Part shown: one piece after another, positions 1-7,948 of the stretch
Position numbering within the stretch: the stretch's first letter is position 1
Layout of the letters: each line of letters opens with the position of its first letter
DNA from: Roseivivax sp. THAF197b
GTDB lineage: Bacteria > Pseudomonadota > Alphaproteobacteria > Rhodobacterales > Rhodobacteraceae
Direction: 5' to 3'
Assembly (NCBI RefSeq): GCF_009363255.1
Contig: NZ_CP045318.1
Location: 1,849,501 to 1,913,500, forward strand
DNA: 64,000 bases
Position numbers and translations under genes: made by a program
The notes under the pieces: generated by a model
The model's input: only the letters and a program-made list of their open reading frames with translations
The model's database searches: none
Told to the model about the DNA's origin: nothing

Positions 1-408
1 CACGCCCAGGCGAAAGGTCAGACCCGTATTTTCCCGTCGCTCAATCGCGGAAAGACCAAGGAGACCTTCACCGAAAATTTCACCAAGGCCTTTGGCTATT
101 ACCGCAGGACCCATGGCGTCTACTGGCATGGCCTCGATCTCCACGCGCTGCGGACGACGTTCCATTACCAGCTGATGAAAAACAGCTGCCCTGGCTACAT
201 CAAGCGCAACCTCATGGGCCACGAGCCCCTCGATGAGGGCGAGAAGTCTTACGCGCAGGACGGTATCCCGCTGCCGACGCTGCTCGAGCATGTCGCCAAG
301 GTTCCATTCGATGTCGGGCGAGTGGTCAGCCCCGTGCGGACCAAGGGGCTCACTGCGACCGCCATTAAGGCCGCTCAAACGGGCTTGAGGATGGTCAAGG
401 CTTCCTGA
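1..408 (+). CDS. Tyrosine recombinase (phage integrase), C-terminal part, 5' end outside window
   Basis: The frame is open from base 1 and ends at TGA 406-408, giving 135 visible residues. What is seen is the catalytic half of a tyrosine recombinase: HALR at residues 48-51 (the HxxR box), LMGHE at 71-75 with the second histidine at 74, and a candidate nucleophile Tyr84 in EKSYAQDG. The first catalytic arginine must lie upstream of the window. About 50 residues follow the tyrosine, which is long but not exceptional for integrases. A strong inverted repeat follows the stop. The gene probably belongs to an integrated element together with the recombinase block at 5.6-9.3 kb, which is an inference. 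Confidence 0.8.
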   Translation, partial: HAQAKGQTRIFPSLNRGKTKETFTENFTKAFGYYRRTHGVYWHGLDLHALRTTFHYQLMKNSCPGYIKRNLMGHEPLDEGEKSYAQDGIPLPTLLEHVAKVPFDVGRVVSPVRTKGLTATAIKAAQTGLRMVKAS

Positions 409-415
409 ACCCATC

Positions 416-444
416 GGTCGGTGCCGAGGTGCTCGGCACCGACC
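416..444. terminator. Perfect 12-bp hairpin after the integrase fragment
   Basis: Arm GGTCGGTGCCGA (416-427) and arm TCGGCACCGACC (433-444) are exact reverse complements with a 5-base loop. It starts 7 bases after the integrase stop. There is no run of T on either side, so it is either a weak terminator, an mRNA-stabilising hairpin or a recombination-site arm. Confidence 0.55.
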
Positions 445-1045
445 TCAAAACCAACCGGCTCTCCTCAGGAAGCCGTCATCCAAATCTCGCGAAGAAAGGA
501 GCCAATATTAAGCTCAAATATCAACTCGGCCTGCTTGATACCGCCTGCATCGTGAAAGACGGAGCAAATGTCAGCAAGGCCGCGTTCATTGACCTGTTGC
601 GTCGACTTCTGCCCATTGGCGACCCAAGGGACATTACCCCGAGAAGCTTGAATTGCTGCTCGAAGCCATCGCCTGGCCAACGCCTGCGTCCTGGGAGTTT
701 CAAAATATCGAAACCATCCAGGACATCCTACAGGCGGCGCACCGTTGTTCTTAGGGCCCTCGAAGTCATTCATCGACACCCTGCGGACCCGTGGTGATGA
801 TCAGGCGGACTTGGCGCAACCCGATGCGTTCGAGGAGATCCAAAAAACGAAATCAACGAGACGACCAACAAGAACAAAGAGGGCAGGCAGCATACTTCTT
901 CCACCTCCGAACAGAAAATTTCTTTTGTGGGAAAATGAAGGATATAGCTTCCGTCTTCTCCCGGAAGAACAATTTCCTATTCAAGGAGCTTGCTCGCACC
1001 CTTGGCAACCCAAAGCAAAAATTGTCCTATCAAATGGAGAACATC
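445..1045. other. Region of decayed coding sequence, no intact gene
   Basis: Two plus-strand reading frames look like pieces of one broken gene. A stretch at about 517-630 reads LKYQLGLLDTACIVKDG and onwards. A +1 frame from about 630 to 752 continues with a similar composition (KGHYPEKLELLLEAIAW) and stops at 750-752. The change of frame within a coherent-looking protein suggests a frameshifted remnant. I do not recognise the family, and no start with a ribosome binding site is evident. Confidence 0.3.
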
Positions 1046-1276
1046 ATGGACTTGAAAATTGTAAAACTGACCGACCAAACCTTCGCTTTGGCAGAAGTTC
1101 ACACCAATCAAGGTGTGATTCAAATCGAGGCTGAAGTTATGTCTGGAGGGCTTCCCGCCGAAATTGGCAGCATCACCTGGAAGGAAAGTGGTGAAGACGC
1201 CCTGCTGCATATCGCCAACTGCCTTGATGAAGTACGGAAAACCATTTCTTCCGCCGCGAACGAAATTTTGGGCTGA
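1046..1276 (+). CDS. Small hypothetical protein (76 aa)
   Basis: A 76-residue acidic protein of unknown family beginning MDLKIVKLTDQTFALAEV. ATG 1046 is chosen because GGAG lies 7 bases upstream. The frame is open further upstream (to 791), but that part reads as arginine-rich out-of-frame noise. No signal peptide or membrane segment is seen. A rho-independent terminator follows 30 bases after the stop, which supports a real transcription unit. The surrounding DNA is clearly more AT-rich than the operons further right, which fits acquired DNA. Function unknown. Confidence 0.5.
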   Translation: MDLKIVKLTDQTFALAEVHTNQGVIQIEAEVMSGGLPAEIGSITWKESGEDALLHIANCLDEVRKTISSAANEILG

Positions 1277-1307
1277 ACAACCTCTCGTCTTTCGTGTCAA
1301 GAACATT

Positions 1308-1338
1308 GGGCGGCCCTCGTGGGACGCCCTTTATTGTT
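1308..1338 (+). terminator. Rho-independent terminator
   Basis: Arms GGGCG (1308-1312) and CGCCC (1325-1329) pair, and an inner CCC/GGG extends the stem. The hairpin is followed by TTTATTGTT. It lies about 30 bases downstream of the 76-aa gene. Confidence 0.6.
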
Positions 1339-1615
1339 CTCATTGAGTACACTTACCCAAGAATATTAAATATGATTCTCAGAGCCAGTGGTGCGCTTTA
1401 TTCCTTGCATAGCTTTCAATCCCAGAATTACTGAGGCCAAAAATGTGTGCACTTAAAACTTTCAGTAGGTAATGTGCCGATAACGCAGTGCCAAAAATTT
1501 GAAGCTGCGTTGCGTTTTCTTTTTTCGACGCTTCAATCGAAAAACTTTGAACATGGCTTCTGCACACTGCGTACGGATCCATGTACTGCTAAATGAAAAC
1601 AGAAGGATAGAGAAA
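1339..1615. other. AT-rich intergenic DNA
   Basis: No supported gene. Short frames exist on both strands but none has a convincing start or a recognisable composition. Confidence 0.4.
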
Positions 1616-1957
1616 ATGATCATGGAGCCAACCATCAAACAAATTTCCGAAGAACGCGGATACTCTGCAGCCGATATTTCTGCAGGAAATATGTTTTATA
1701 AGCGAAAGAACCGGCTTGAAAATCCACCGGGAGAATTTGACAAGGCAGGACGTTTTGAGGCCTATGAACGGACAGCTTCCGTCACCAATGCACGCACGCC
1801 CAGCCGAGCTTATCCATATTCAGAGCTGAAGGCCGCGCGAACGGCAAAACACTGCGCCGAACTTTGCGCAGAAAAGGAGCTGCACACCAAAAGAATATGC
1901 CGGGCATATGAAGTCGCTCAAGACGTTGAGGCCGCGCATGACGAGATTGCTTTTTAA
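1616..1957 (+). CDS. Hypothetical protein (113 aa)
   Basis: A hydrophilic protein beginning MIMEPTIKQISEERGYS, with no family I recognise. ATG 1616 is used because AAGGA lies about 9 bases upstream (1602-1606); a second ATG six bases on (1622) is possible. The frame is open to 1499, but the upstream part is poor in coding character. The C-terminal third is rich in Ala, Cys and Glu (a stretch AKHCAELCAEKELHTKRIC), probably helical. The gene sits alone in AT-rich DNA between the integrase fragment and the leftward ATPase gene pair. Confidence 0.45.
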   Translation: MIMEPTIKQISEERGYSAADISAGNMFYKRKNRLENPPGEFDKAGRFEAYERTASVTNARTPSRAYPYSELKAARTAKHCAELCAEKELHTKRICRAYEVAQDVEAAHDEIAF

Positions 1958-2357
1958 AGCACACTAAAGACGATTCTGAAGAAAGTATAATTAAAAAATT
2001 CTTCGCTAACACAAATATTGCGAATCCGATTCTATCTGGCCTGAAGCTTTGAATATTTTAGGAATGCGAGCAAAAAGTTAGTGTTGAGAAAAAAGCTCAA
2101 TTAAAGCAATAATATATTAGATCGAGGCCATGAAAATTTTGCAAATCTGCAGTTGCCGCCAAGGCAATCAAAGGAATATTGCGCGTATAAATTAGACAAG
2201 CGCGACTGACCATTTTCAGAAATAATTGTAGGTGCAAGTAACGCAGATAATTTAAGATTTCCTGTCATAAGTCAAAAATTTCAGCTGGTGGCTAATGGCG
2301 CTTGGGAAAACCTCAGCGCCATTTTTGGTTCACTCGAAAACTTTACGCCGTACATGC
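1958..2357. other. AT-rich 400-bp stretch ending in a terminator
   Basis: No protein gene can be supported. The stretch is among the most AT-rich of the window and ends with a plus-strand terminator (2294-2326). That leaves room for a small transcript or a long 3' UTR of the preceding gene. Confidence 0.4.
2294..2326 (+). terminator. Rho-independent terminator
   Basis: AATGGCGCT (2294-2302) pairs perfectly with AGCGCCATT (2315-2323) across a 12-base loop and runs into TTTTT (2322-2326). It faces the convergent leftward gene ending at 2358, about 340 bases after the last plus-strand stop. Confidence 0.7.
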
Positions 2358-3077
2358 CTACTTCGCATCATTTTCGTAGCAGACTGTTCGAAAACGCAGA
2401 ATTATCTGATCATCTTCGGCCAAAAACTGGTACCCGGAATTGAGGCCCAGTAGATGACCTGCAGCTTTCTGGGTCTCAGCCCATCGCAACGCTGCTGCGC
2501 GTTCGACTTCAAGATTATCCATGATTTTCTTGGGTAGTGGCCGCGCTGTTCGCTCGATACGCTCATGCGCGCTCTCGTTCGCCCGGATTTTTTCTTCCCG
2601 CTCAGCGAGGATGCGAAGCATCAATCCTGAGGCATAGTCGGCTCCGAGATTGAGCTTGCGCGAATGTTTCGGAAGTTTTCGTGTGAGAACAGTCAATTCG
2701 TCTTCCGACACTCTGCTCGGATTTAGCAACCCTGCGTAATTCGGTGTCTTGGCCTCTTCTTCGACAATCCAGTTGAGACAAGGTGCCCAGAGTTCGTTCG
2801 TCGCGTGCCAGGGCGACGAGGCAAACGTCACGGTCGCGGCGAACTCGTTGCTCTTGGGCTTCTTGCCCTTCAGGTTGGAACTGATTTTGATCTCCTTCAG
2901 CGCTCCGTTCTTGTGAAAGGCAAAACGGCCCAGCACTGGCATCCGAAAATCGTGCCGCTTCAGCATGTCGCGTATTTCACGCAGGGTCATGTCGTCATAA
3001 TTTTGAAGAAAACGCGCTGCCGCTGACGTGAGTTTCTGCTTGAGATTGAGCGGTATGCTTGGTGCCGGTACGAGCAT
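2358..3077 (-). CDS. Hypothetical protein (239 aa), downstream of ATPase
   Basis: A soluble protein of unknown family (MLVPAPSIPLNLKQK...). GGAG lies 8 bases before the ATG at 3077. It has no signal peptide or membrane segment. The C-terminal half is charged and probably helical (residues about 150-210, rich in Arg, Glu and Ala). It lies 110 bases downstream of the 714-aa P-loop ATPase on the same strand, so the two are likely co-transcribed and may act together in the integrated element. No catalytic motif was recognised. Confidence 0.65.
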   Translation of the reverse strand: MLVPAPSIPLNLKQKLTSAAARFLQNYDDMTLREIRDMLKRHDFRMPVLGRFAFHKNGALKEIKISSNLKGKKPKSNEFAATVTFASSPWHATNELWAPCLNWIVEEEAKTPNYAGLLNPSRVSEDELTVLTRKLPKHSRKLNLGADYASGLMLRILAEREEKIRANESAHERIERTARPLPKKIMDNLEVERAAALRWAETQKAAGHLLGLNSGYQFLAEDDQIILRFRTVCYENDAK

Positions 3078-3187
3078 GATAGTCTCCAGAAAGGTGTCGG
3101 TACTCGGGACATGGGTGCGACTGGTCGAGCGCAGAAATCCGTCATCACGAAGTATGTCGCAACAAATGAGCCGGTAGCGTCTTGTGG

Positions 3188-5332
3188 TCAGACAGACAGC
3201 AATGACTTGAGGTGAGCGCTCAAAGCATTGTTTTTGATGTGCTCAAGGCTGAACGCCCGCTTCTTCATGCTCTGTGTCATTCCAGCTTTCAGCTGTTGGA
3301 AGAGCGCTTTCTTGACCGGATTCCTGCGCAGGAAATGTTTCACGGCCTCTTCGGTCTCAAAGACTTTCGGTGCGGCTCTGGATAGCTCAGCGTAAGTCAA
3401 ACCGAAGTTTTCGTTGTCAATTAGCCCAGTGATCACTGCGCTCTCAAGTCGGGGCACGCACAGGTCCTGCCACGAGACCAGCGCATCTACTGGCAGCCCG
3501 GGGAGAGGTATGTTGCATCCAATGATCACGCGCTTTGGCTCCACCGCACGTGCAAGCCGGAGTCGCTCGATGATCTGCCGGGATGCGGCTTCTCGCGCTT
3601 GAGCCTGGAGACGACGAATGCGGCGATCGGGATGGCAAGGAACCTTGACGCCCTTGGCACTGCCATCAGTCATTTCGAACGGGATTTCCTCCTCGGGCAG
3701 TATCCGCTGTCCAGCCAAGTCCTCTTCGACGAGCTGCAATGGATCCTCGGCTGTATCACCCCAAAGCGCCCTGCCCTTATCCTCCAACTCGTGGATCGGG
3801 ATTTCCTCGCGTCCTATGACCACGGCGCAGGAGTATTGCTCATAACGGTTGATGCCGAGAGATCGCCCCCCGAACCACGTCCACGATGCGCCGTGCAGGT
3901 CTGTGTTCAACATGACCTCGTTCGCCTGCGCCGGCGTCATGCCTTCGAACGAGTAGCCGGCGTCCTCGAAGAACGCTTGAACCACCCTCTTGGACGCGCC
4001 AACGAGGACACCGGAGTTCGGACCCAAACGGTCCCGGAGAACCTCACGCGTGACGATGCGCCGCCATTCCTCTCGAAGTATCGGAGACTTGCGCAGTGTG
4101 CCTGTCGCCATCCGCCGGTCGTGCACCTGCTGGATGATTGCGTTGGGCCGAAGGAACAACTCGGTGTCTTGAATGATATCACACCCAAGCGCCGAGAGAA
4201 TTTCTGGATCTGCATCTGCATCCAGCACCAGCAACGGCTCGCTGTGCGGCAATGGCTTTTTTCTCAGGACACGCAGAACGGGCTTCTGGTTCTTGTGATA
4301 CAGGCGAACACGTTCGCATTTTTCCAATGCGTTGGCTTTGGCGTCGGCCAGCATGTCCCAGAGGGCAGCCAATCGGATGGACATCTGGTGATTGCGCTCG
4401 ACCTGATCCAAAAGCGCCGACTGTGTACGACTATCTTGGTCTGGAGCGAAGTCTGGTATCTTCGACGTCGCTTCGCGCTCCAATTGGGCAAAAGCTCGGT
4501 AGTCCGCGGACGAATACTCCAAAGACATTGGCCCGCTTCCATTTTCAAGCGACCCAATAACGTCTTTAGCAGCTTTGAGGAGATCGGCTTGCGGACCATT
4601 CTTGGCGCGCGGGAGGTTTGCTCTCGGCGTGCGAAATGTCTCTGCTTCAATATCCAAGGGCTTTACGAACCCTTGCCAAAACGTCTCATCCACAACGCGC
4701 TGGTCAGGCTTTGCTTGGTCGGGGTTGGGAAGCTTGAAATATGTCGTGGCGAGGAAGCGATGTGACGTCTGATCTTTGAACTGCCCGAGATACGCACACC
4801 ACTCGAAATGCGGGCAGCGCGTCACGTTCCCCTCGTCGTCTTCGCGTTCGCAGAAGTTTTCTCGAACAGATATTCCCAAACGGCTGGCACGCTCAACGGT
4901 TTCTGCCTTTGCGCACATCGGGCCATCTCCATCCGGCTGCATCGCGGAGCGTCCGCGGATCGCTTGTGCGGCTAAGCCCAACTCTGCCGCCTCCTGCGCC
5001 GCTTCCTCGGCAAGCGAGAGTGTCGGCACATGGAATGCGACAAGTCTCGGATCCCCGGCCACGGCGCACGCTGCCATGAGCTTTCGTTGTCCCGTACTCT
5101 TCCCGGATCCAGGGCTGGCCCGCACGATCGCCGTGGGAACTCCGTCGCCATCTCGCGGCGCTTGCTTCAGAACGAAATCCGCAGCCTGCAGCGCCTGGCT
5201 GAGCTGATTTTCAGCCTCCGCCAGCGGCGTGAAGCGCGTTTCCTTTGCAGAGACGCAAACAGCATACGCCCCCGCTCCACCGAAGCGTCCATTCCGATCA
5301 CGCTTGATCACCGTGTCTGTCTTCAAGTCCAT
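3188..5332 (-). CDS. P-loop (DEAD-like) ATPase with four-Cys cluster, mobile-element associated
   Basis: 714 aa; GGAG lies 7 bases before ATG 5332. Walker A is SPGSGKST (residues 73-80), a Walker B-like VVDET is at 213-217, and a later LVLDADADPE (368-377) resembles the conserved aspartate motif of SF1/SF2 helicases. Four cysteines (C140, C161, C173, C179) lie between Walker A and B. This is where XPD/DinG-type helicases carry an iron-sulfur cluster, although the spacing differs. It is therefore likely a nucleic-acid ATPase or helicase with a metal-binding insertion; that is an inference. It is divergent from the excisionase-recombinase block and probably heads an operon with the 239-aa gene. 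Substrate unknown. Confidence 0.7.
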   Translation of the reverse strand: MDLKTDTVIKRDRNGRFGGAGAYAVCVSAKETRFTPLAEAENQLSQALQAADFVLKQAPRDGDGVPTAIVRASPGSGKSTGQRKLMAACAVAGDPRLVAFHVPTLSLAEEAAQEAAELGLAAQAIRGRSAMQPDGDGPMCAKAETVERASRLGISVRENFCEREDDEGNVTRCPHFEWCAYLGQFKDQTSHRFLATTYFKLPNPDQAKPDQRVVDETFWQGFVKPLDIEAETFRTPRANLPRAKNGPQADLLKAAKDVIGSLENGSGPMSLEYSSADYRAFAQLEREATSKIPDFAPDQDSRTQSALLDQVERNHQMSIRLAALWDMLADAKANALEKCERVRLYHKNQKPVLRVLRKKPLPHSEPLLVLDADADPEILSALGCDIIQDTELFLRPNAIIQQVHDRRMATGTLRKSPILREEWRRIVTREVLRDRLGPNSGVLVGASKRVVQAFFEDAGYSFEGMTPAQANEVMLNTDLHGASWTWFGGRSLGINRYEQYSCAVVIGREEIPIHELEDKGRALWGDTAEDPLQLVEEDLAGQRILPEEEIPFEMTDGSAKGVKVPCHPDRRIRRLQAQAREAASRQIIERLRLARAVEPKRVIIGCNIPLPGLPVDALVSWQDLCVPRLESAVITGLIDNENFGLTYAELSRAAPKVFETEEAVKHFLRRNPVKKALFQQLKAGMTQSMKKRAFSLEHIKNNALSAHLKSLLSV

Positions 5333-5412
5333 CGTCAGTCTCCATTTCTGATCTGACGAGAACGTTGGTCCGGTATGGAAAACACGGAAGAAAAAGTTGG
5401 ATCCGGAAAAAG

Positions 5413-5454
5413 GGTGTCATCCCGGTAGTGAATATCTTCTACCGGCGCGACACC
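5413..5454. promoter_or_regulatory. Interrupted 42-bp dyad between ATPase and excisionase genes
   Basis: Outer arms GGTGTC (5413-5418) and GACACC (5449-5454), and inner arms CCGGTAG (5422-5428) and CTACCGG (5439-5445), are all exact and symmetric about a 10-base AT-rich centre. It lies in the 249-bp divergent intergenic region, 81 bases from the ATPase start and 128 from the excisionase start. An operator for a dimeric regulator, or a binding site for the recombinase/excisionase pair, are the likely readings. It has no T run for a terminator. Confidence 0.65.
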
Positions 5455-5581
5455 TTTTCGACCCTGCGCTGAGAACGGAAGTTCAAGCAAATTATTCGTA
5501 TTATTGGAAATTTCTGCGCCGAAAATTTTCGTGACCGTCTCATGGGACCCACTTCCTCCTCGAGATGATGGAGGACACCAC

Positions 5582-5809
5582 ATGAAGAAACCCACCTATT
5601 ACAGCGCGAACGAGGTTGCCGAGATCTTCAAGCGCGATCCGCACACGATCCGCGACTGGATCAACCACGGCTGCCCGACACCGAACGGGATGGTCAAACT
5701 GCAAGCGGTCAAACTCGGAAAATCCTGGACGATCAAGGATGAGTGGCTGGCGGTCTTCGAGCTGAGGGTCCGGCCTGAGCCTGGGAGGCCGGACCTCGAT
5801 CTCGAATGA
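5582..5809 (+). CDS. Excisionase-like helix-turn-helix protein (75 aa)
   Basis: A 75-residue protein with an N-terminal winged-helix/HTH_17-type motif: YYSANEVAEIFKRDPHTIRDW at residues 6-26 is the usual recognition pattern of Xis/AlpA/MerR-like DNA-binding proteins. A GGAGG ribosome site lies 8 bases before ATG 5582. The frame is open further upstream to 5504, but that start lacks a ribosome site. It precedes two recombinase genes; its stop lies 26 bases before the preferred recombinase start. Probable role: directionality factor or regulator of the recombinases (inference). Confidence 0.7.
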   Translation: MKKPTYYSANEVAEIFKRDPHTIRDWINHGCPTPNGMVKLQAVKLGKSWTIKDEWLAVFELRVRPEPGRPDLDLE

Positions 5810-5835
5810 CACCAAAGCCTGCAAAGGAAATCCCA

Positions 5836-7920
5836 ATGGCACTCGATACTCTTCTGCAATCTTATCTCGACTCTTCCGGCGAAAGCATGCGCGCTCTCTC
5901 CCTGCGCGCTGGCCTCAACCCGAAAGCGGTCTCCGATATCCTGAACATTCCGGGACTCAAACCGCGCCATGCAACATTGGCGGCTCTCTCCGAAGCAACC
6001 GGCCACGATCTGTTCGCCGCTGTGGGTGAGATGCGCGTGACTTACGCGGACCTAATCGCGCAGGCGCTCAAGACAGGAAATCGAGCGCTCGCGTCGAAGC
6101 TGCGTTGGCTCTGCCGCAAAGCTGGGTGGACGCCCGAGTTGCGCGCAGTGTGCAAGCAGGACGTGATCGACTTCTTCGACGCGAACACGGCGGCTCGGTT
6201 CGGTCTTACCGAAGGCAGCTTTGCCACCTACCGCTCCGCCCTGATCAAGGCAGCCGGGCGTGGCGAGCCCCGCCAACGCAAGAGGCGGATTGACGATATC
6301 ACTGGTATCTACCGTGATGTTCAACAGGCCATCAAGAACAGTGCGCTCCCGAAGTCCGCGCGCCTGTCAGCAGGATCCTTTCTGCTGTTTTTGCATGACG
6401 CGGACATCGCTCCGGGAGAGATCACCACGGCGACCCTCGGCGACTACTACAATCATCGGATCGCGGTTTCGCCCAAGAGCGAAGCGCAATGCGAAAAACA
6501 CGTGCGCGAGATCGCAACACTGCTCAAGCGCTTGGCCAACGCCCCGGACTTCTCCGACTTCGGTTTTGTAGCAGCAACTCATCCGTTCGCCGATGCACGC
6601 AACAGATACGGCGTCGCGGACGAAACGATTGCTCCGCTGATGGCAGAGTTCGACGCGCGTGTCGCGCCTTGGGTTCTCGGGGAGTTGTCCCGAGACGGAA
6701 AGACGCGCGAAGCCTTCATCGCCGAACTCGATGCCAGGCACTACGAGGAGCCCATCGCAGACAAGAAGGCTTTGCTTCGGGCCAAGCGCCGGGAAAAGGC
6801 TCAGCGGTCGGGGCAGCCCGAGCAAGACTGCGGGAGTGCGCGGAACGACGCCATTCGGAAAGCCGGGTTTCTTGTTGGAAAGGGCAAGTGGAGCGAGGAA
6901 ACTCTGAGGACGCGCCGGGGCTATGTCGTGTCGATCGCTAAGGCTCTATCGGCGTCGACCAGTATCGTGCCAGACACTGTCGAGGAACTGACCGATCCGG
7001 AATTCCTGGAGGCGGCGATGCAAACGCTCAAGGAGGCCAACCAAGGCGAGTTTCCGAGTTCCTATCTCTCGACGGTCCTGAAAGCGATCCGAAAGATTGC
7101 CCAGGATTATCAATGCCGATCCGCCGAGGATCTGCTTTTGATCGACGACCTGATCAAACTGCACAAAGCTGGTTTCAAGGGAATTTCCCCGCGCAACAAA
7201 GCAAAACTGCGCCAGTTCAACGACGCCAGGATCAAGAACACGATCAATTTGAGCGGTGAGATCCTCAAAGACGTGAACAGGACAATCGACCAAAGACGAA
7301 CGGCCTGGAAGAAACGCCACGGAATGCTTCCGAAACCTGTGGAGGTCGTCGATGCAGAACTCGCGCGTGACATCATGGCGGCGCTGGCGCACGACATTCT
7401 CCTGTCGCGCGCGCCGCGGAGCGCGAACGTGCTGCAAGCGCGCTTGGACTGGATCAACTGGCAGGACGACCGGGCCCGGATTGTCGTTCCGGCCTCGAAG
7501 GTCAAGATGCGTGAGGCAGGTGATGCCGATCTGACCATCGTGCTCGCCCGCTCCACGAGTCGCCTGCTGCAGACGTATCTGCACACGGTCAGGCCGAAAC
7601 TGGTGAAGGATCAGCAGGATACCAATCCCTACCTCTTTCCGGGACAGGGTGCGACAACCCAAGACGGTCACTACGGTGCCCTACTCGAGCGCGTGACCCG
7701 GATCCTGCATAGCAAAGTCGGCGTGAAGATCCATCCGCATCTCTACCGGCATCTGGTTGGCTGGATTTGGCTGAAGGAAAGCCTCGACAATCTTCCGAAG
7801 GTTCAGAAGCTGCTCGGGCACAAGCGTATCGAGACGACGATCGAATTCTACGCGGAGCTCGATGAAAACCTGATCTCGGACGAATGGCTCGCAGTTCTCG
7901 ACCGCCGCAAGGCAGCCTGA
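5836..7920 (+). CDS. Tyrosine recombinase with N-terminal XRE-like HTH
   Basis: 694 aa. ATG 5836 is preferred because AAGGA lies 8 bases upstream; an upstream ATG (5806) overlaps the excisionase stop. Residues about 12-45 look like a Cro/C1-type helix-turn-helix (MRALSLRAGLNPKAVSDIL). The C-terminal catalytic domain is complete: Arg528 (PRSANV), a lysine in the VPASKVK segment, HLYR 635-638, GHK with His662, and Tyr672 in IEFYAEL. At almost 700 residues it is roughly twice the usual integrase length, leaving a long central region for core-binding domains. It is followed 28 bases on by a second tyrosine recombinase, so the two may act as a pair. Confidence 0.85.
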   Translation: MALDTLLQSYLDSSGESMRALSLRAGLNPKAVSDILNIPGLKPRHATLAALSEATGHDLFAAVGEMRVTYADLIAQALKTGNRALASKLRWLCRKAGWTPELRAVCKQDVIDFFDANTAARFGLTEGSFATYRSALIKAAGRGEPRQRKRRIDDITGIYRDVQQAIKNSALPKSARLSAGSFLLFLHDADIAPGEITTATLGDYYNHRIAVSPKSEAQCEKHVREIATLLKRLANAPDFSDFGFVAATHPFADARNRYGVADETIAPLMAEFDARVAPWVLGELSRDGKTREAFIAELDARHYEEPIADKKALLRAKRREKAQRSGQPEQDCGSARNDAIRKAGFLVGKGKWSEETLRTRRGYVVSIAKALSASTSIVPDTVEELTDPEFLEAAMQTLKEANQGEFPSSYLSTVLKAIRKIAQDYQCRSAEDLLLIDDLIKLHKAGFKGISPRNKAKLRQFNDARIKNTINLSGEILKDVNRTIDQRRTAWKKRHGMLPKPVEVVDAELARDIMAALAHDILLSRAPRSANVLQARLDWINWQDDRARIVVPASKVKMREAGDADLTIVLARSTSRLLQTYLHTVRPKLVKDQQDTNPYLFPGQGATTQDGHYGALLERVTRILHSKVGVKIHPHLYRHLVGWIWLKESLDNLPKVQKLLGHKRIETTIEFYAELDENLISDEWLAVLDRRKAA

Positions 7921-7948
7921 ACACTGATACCGACAAGGACACGCAATC

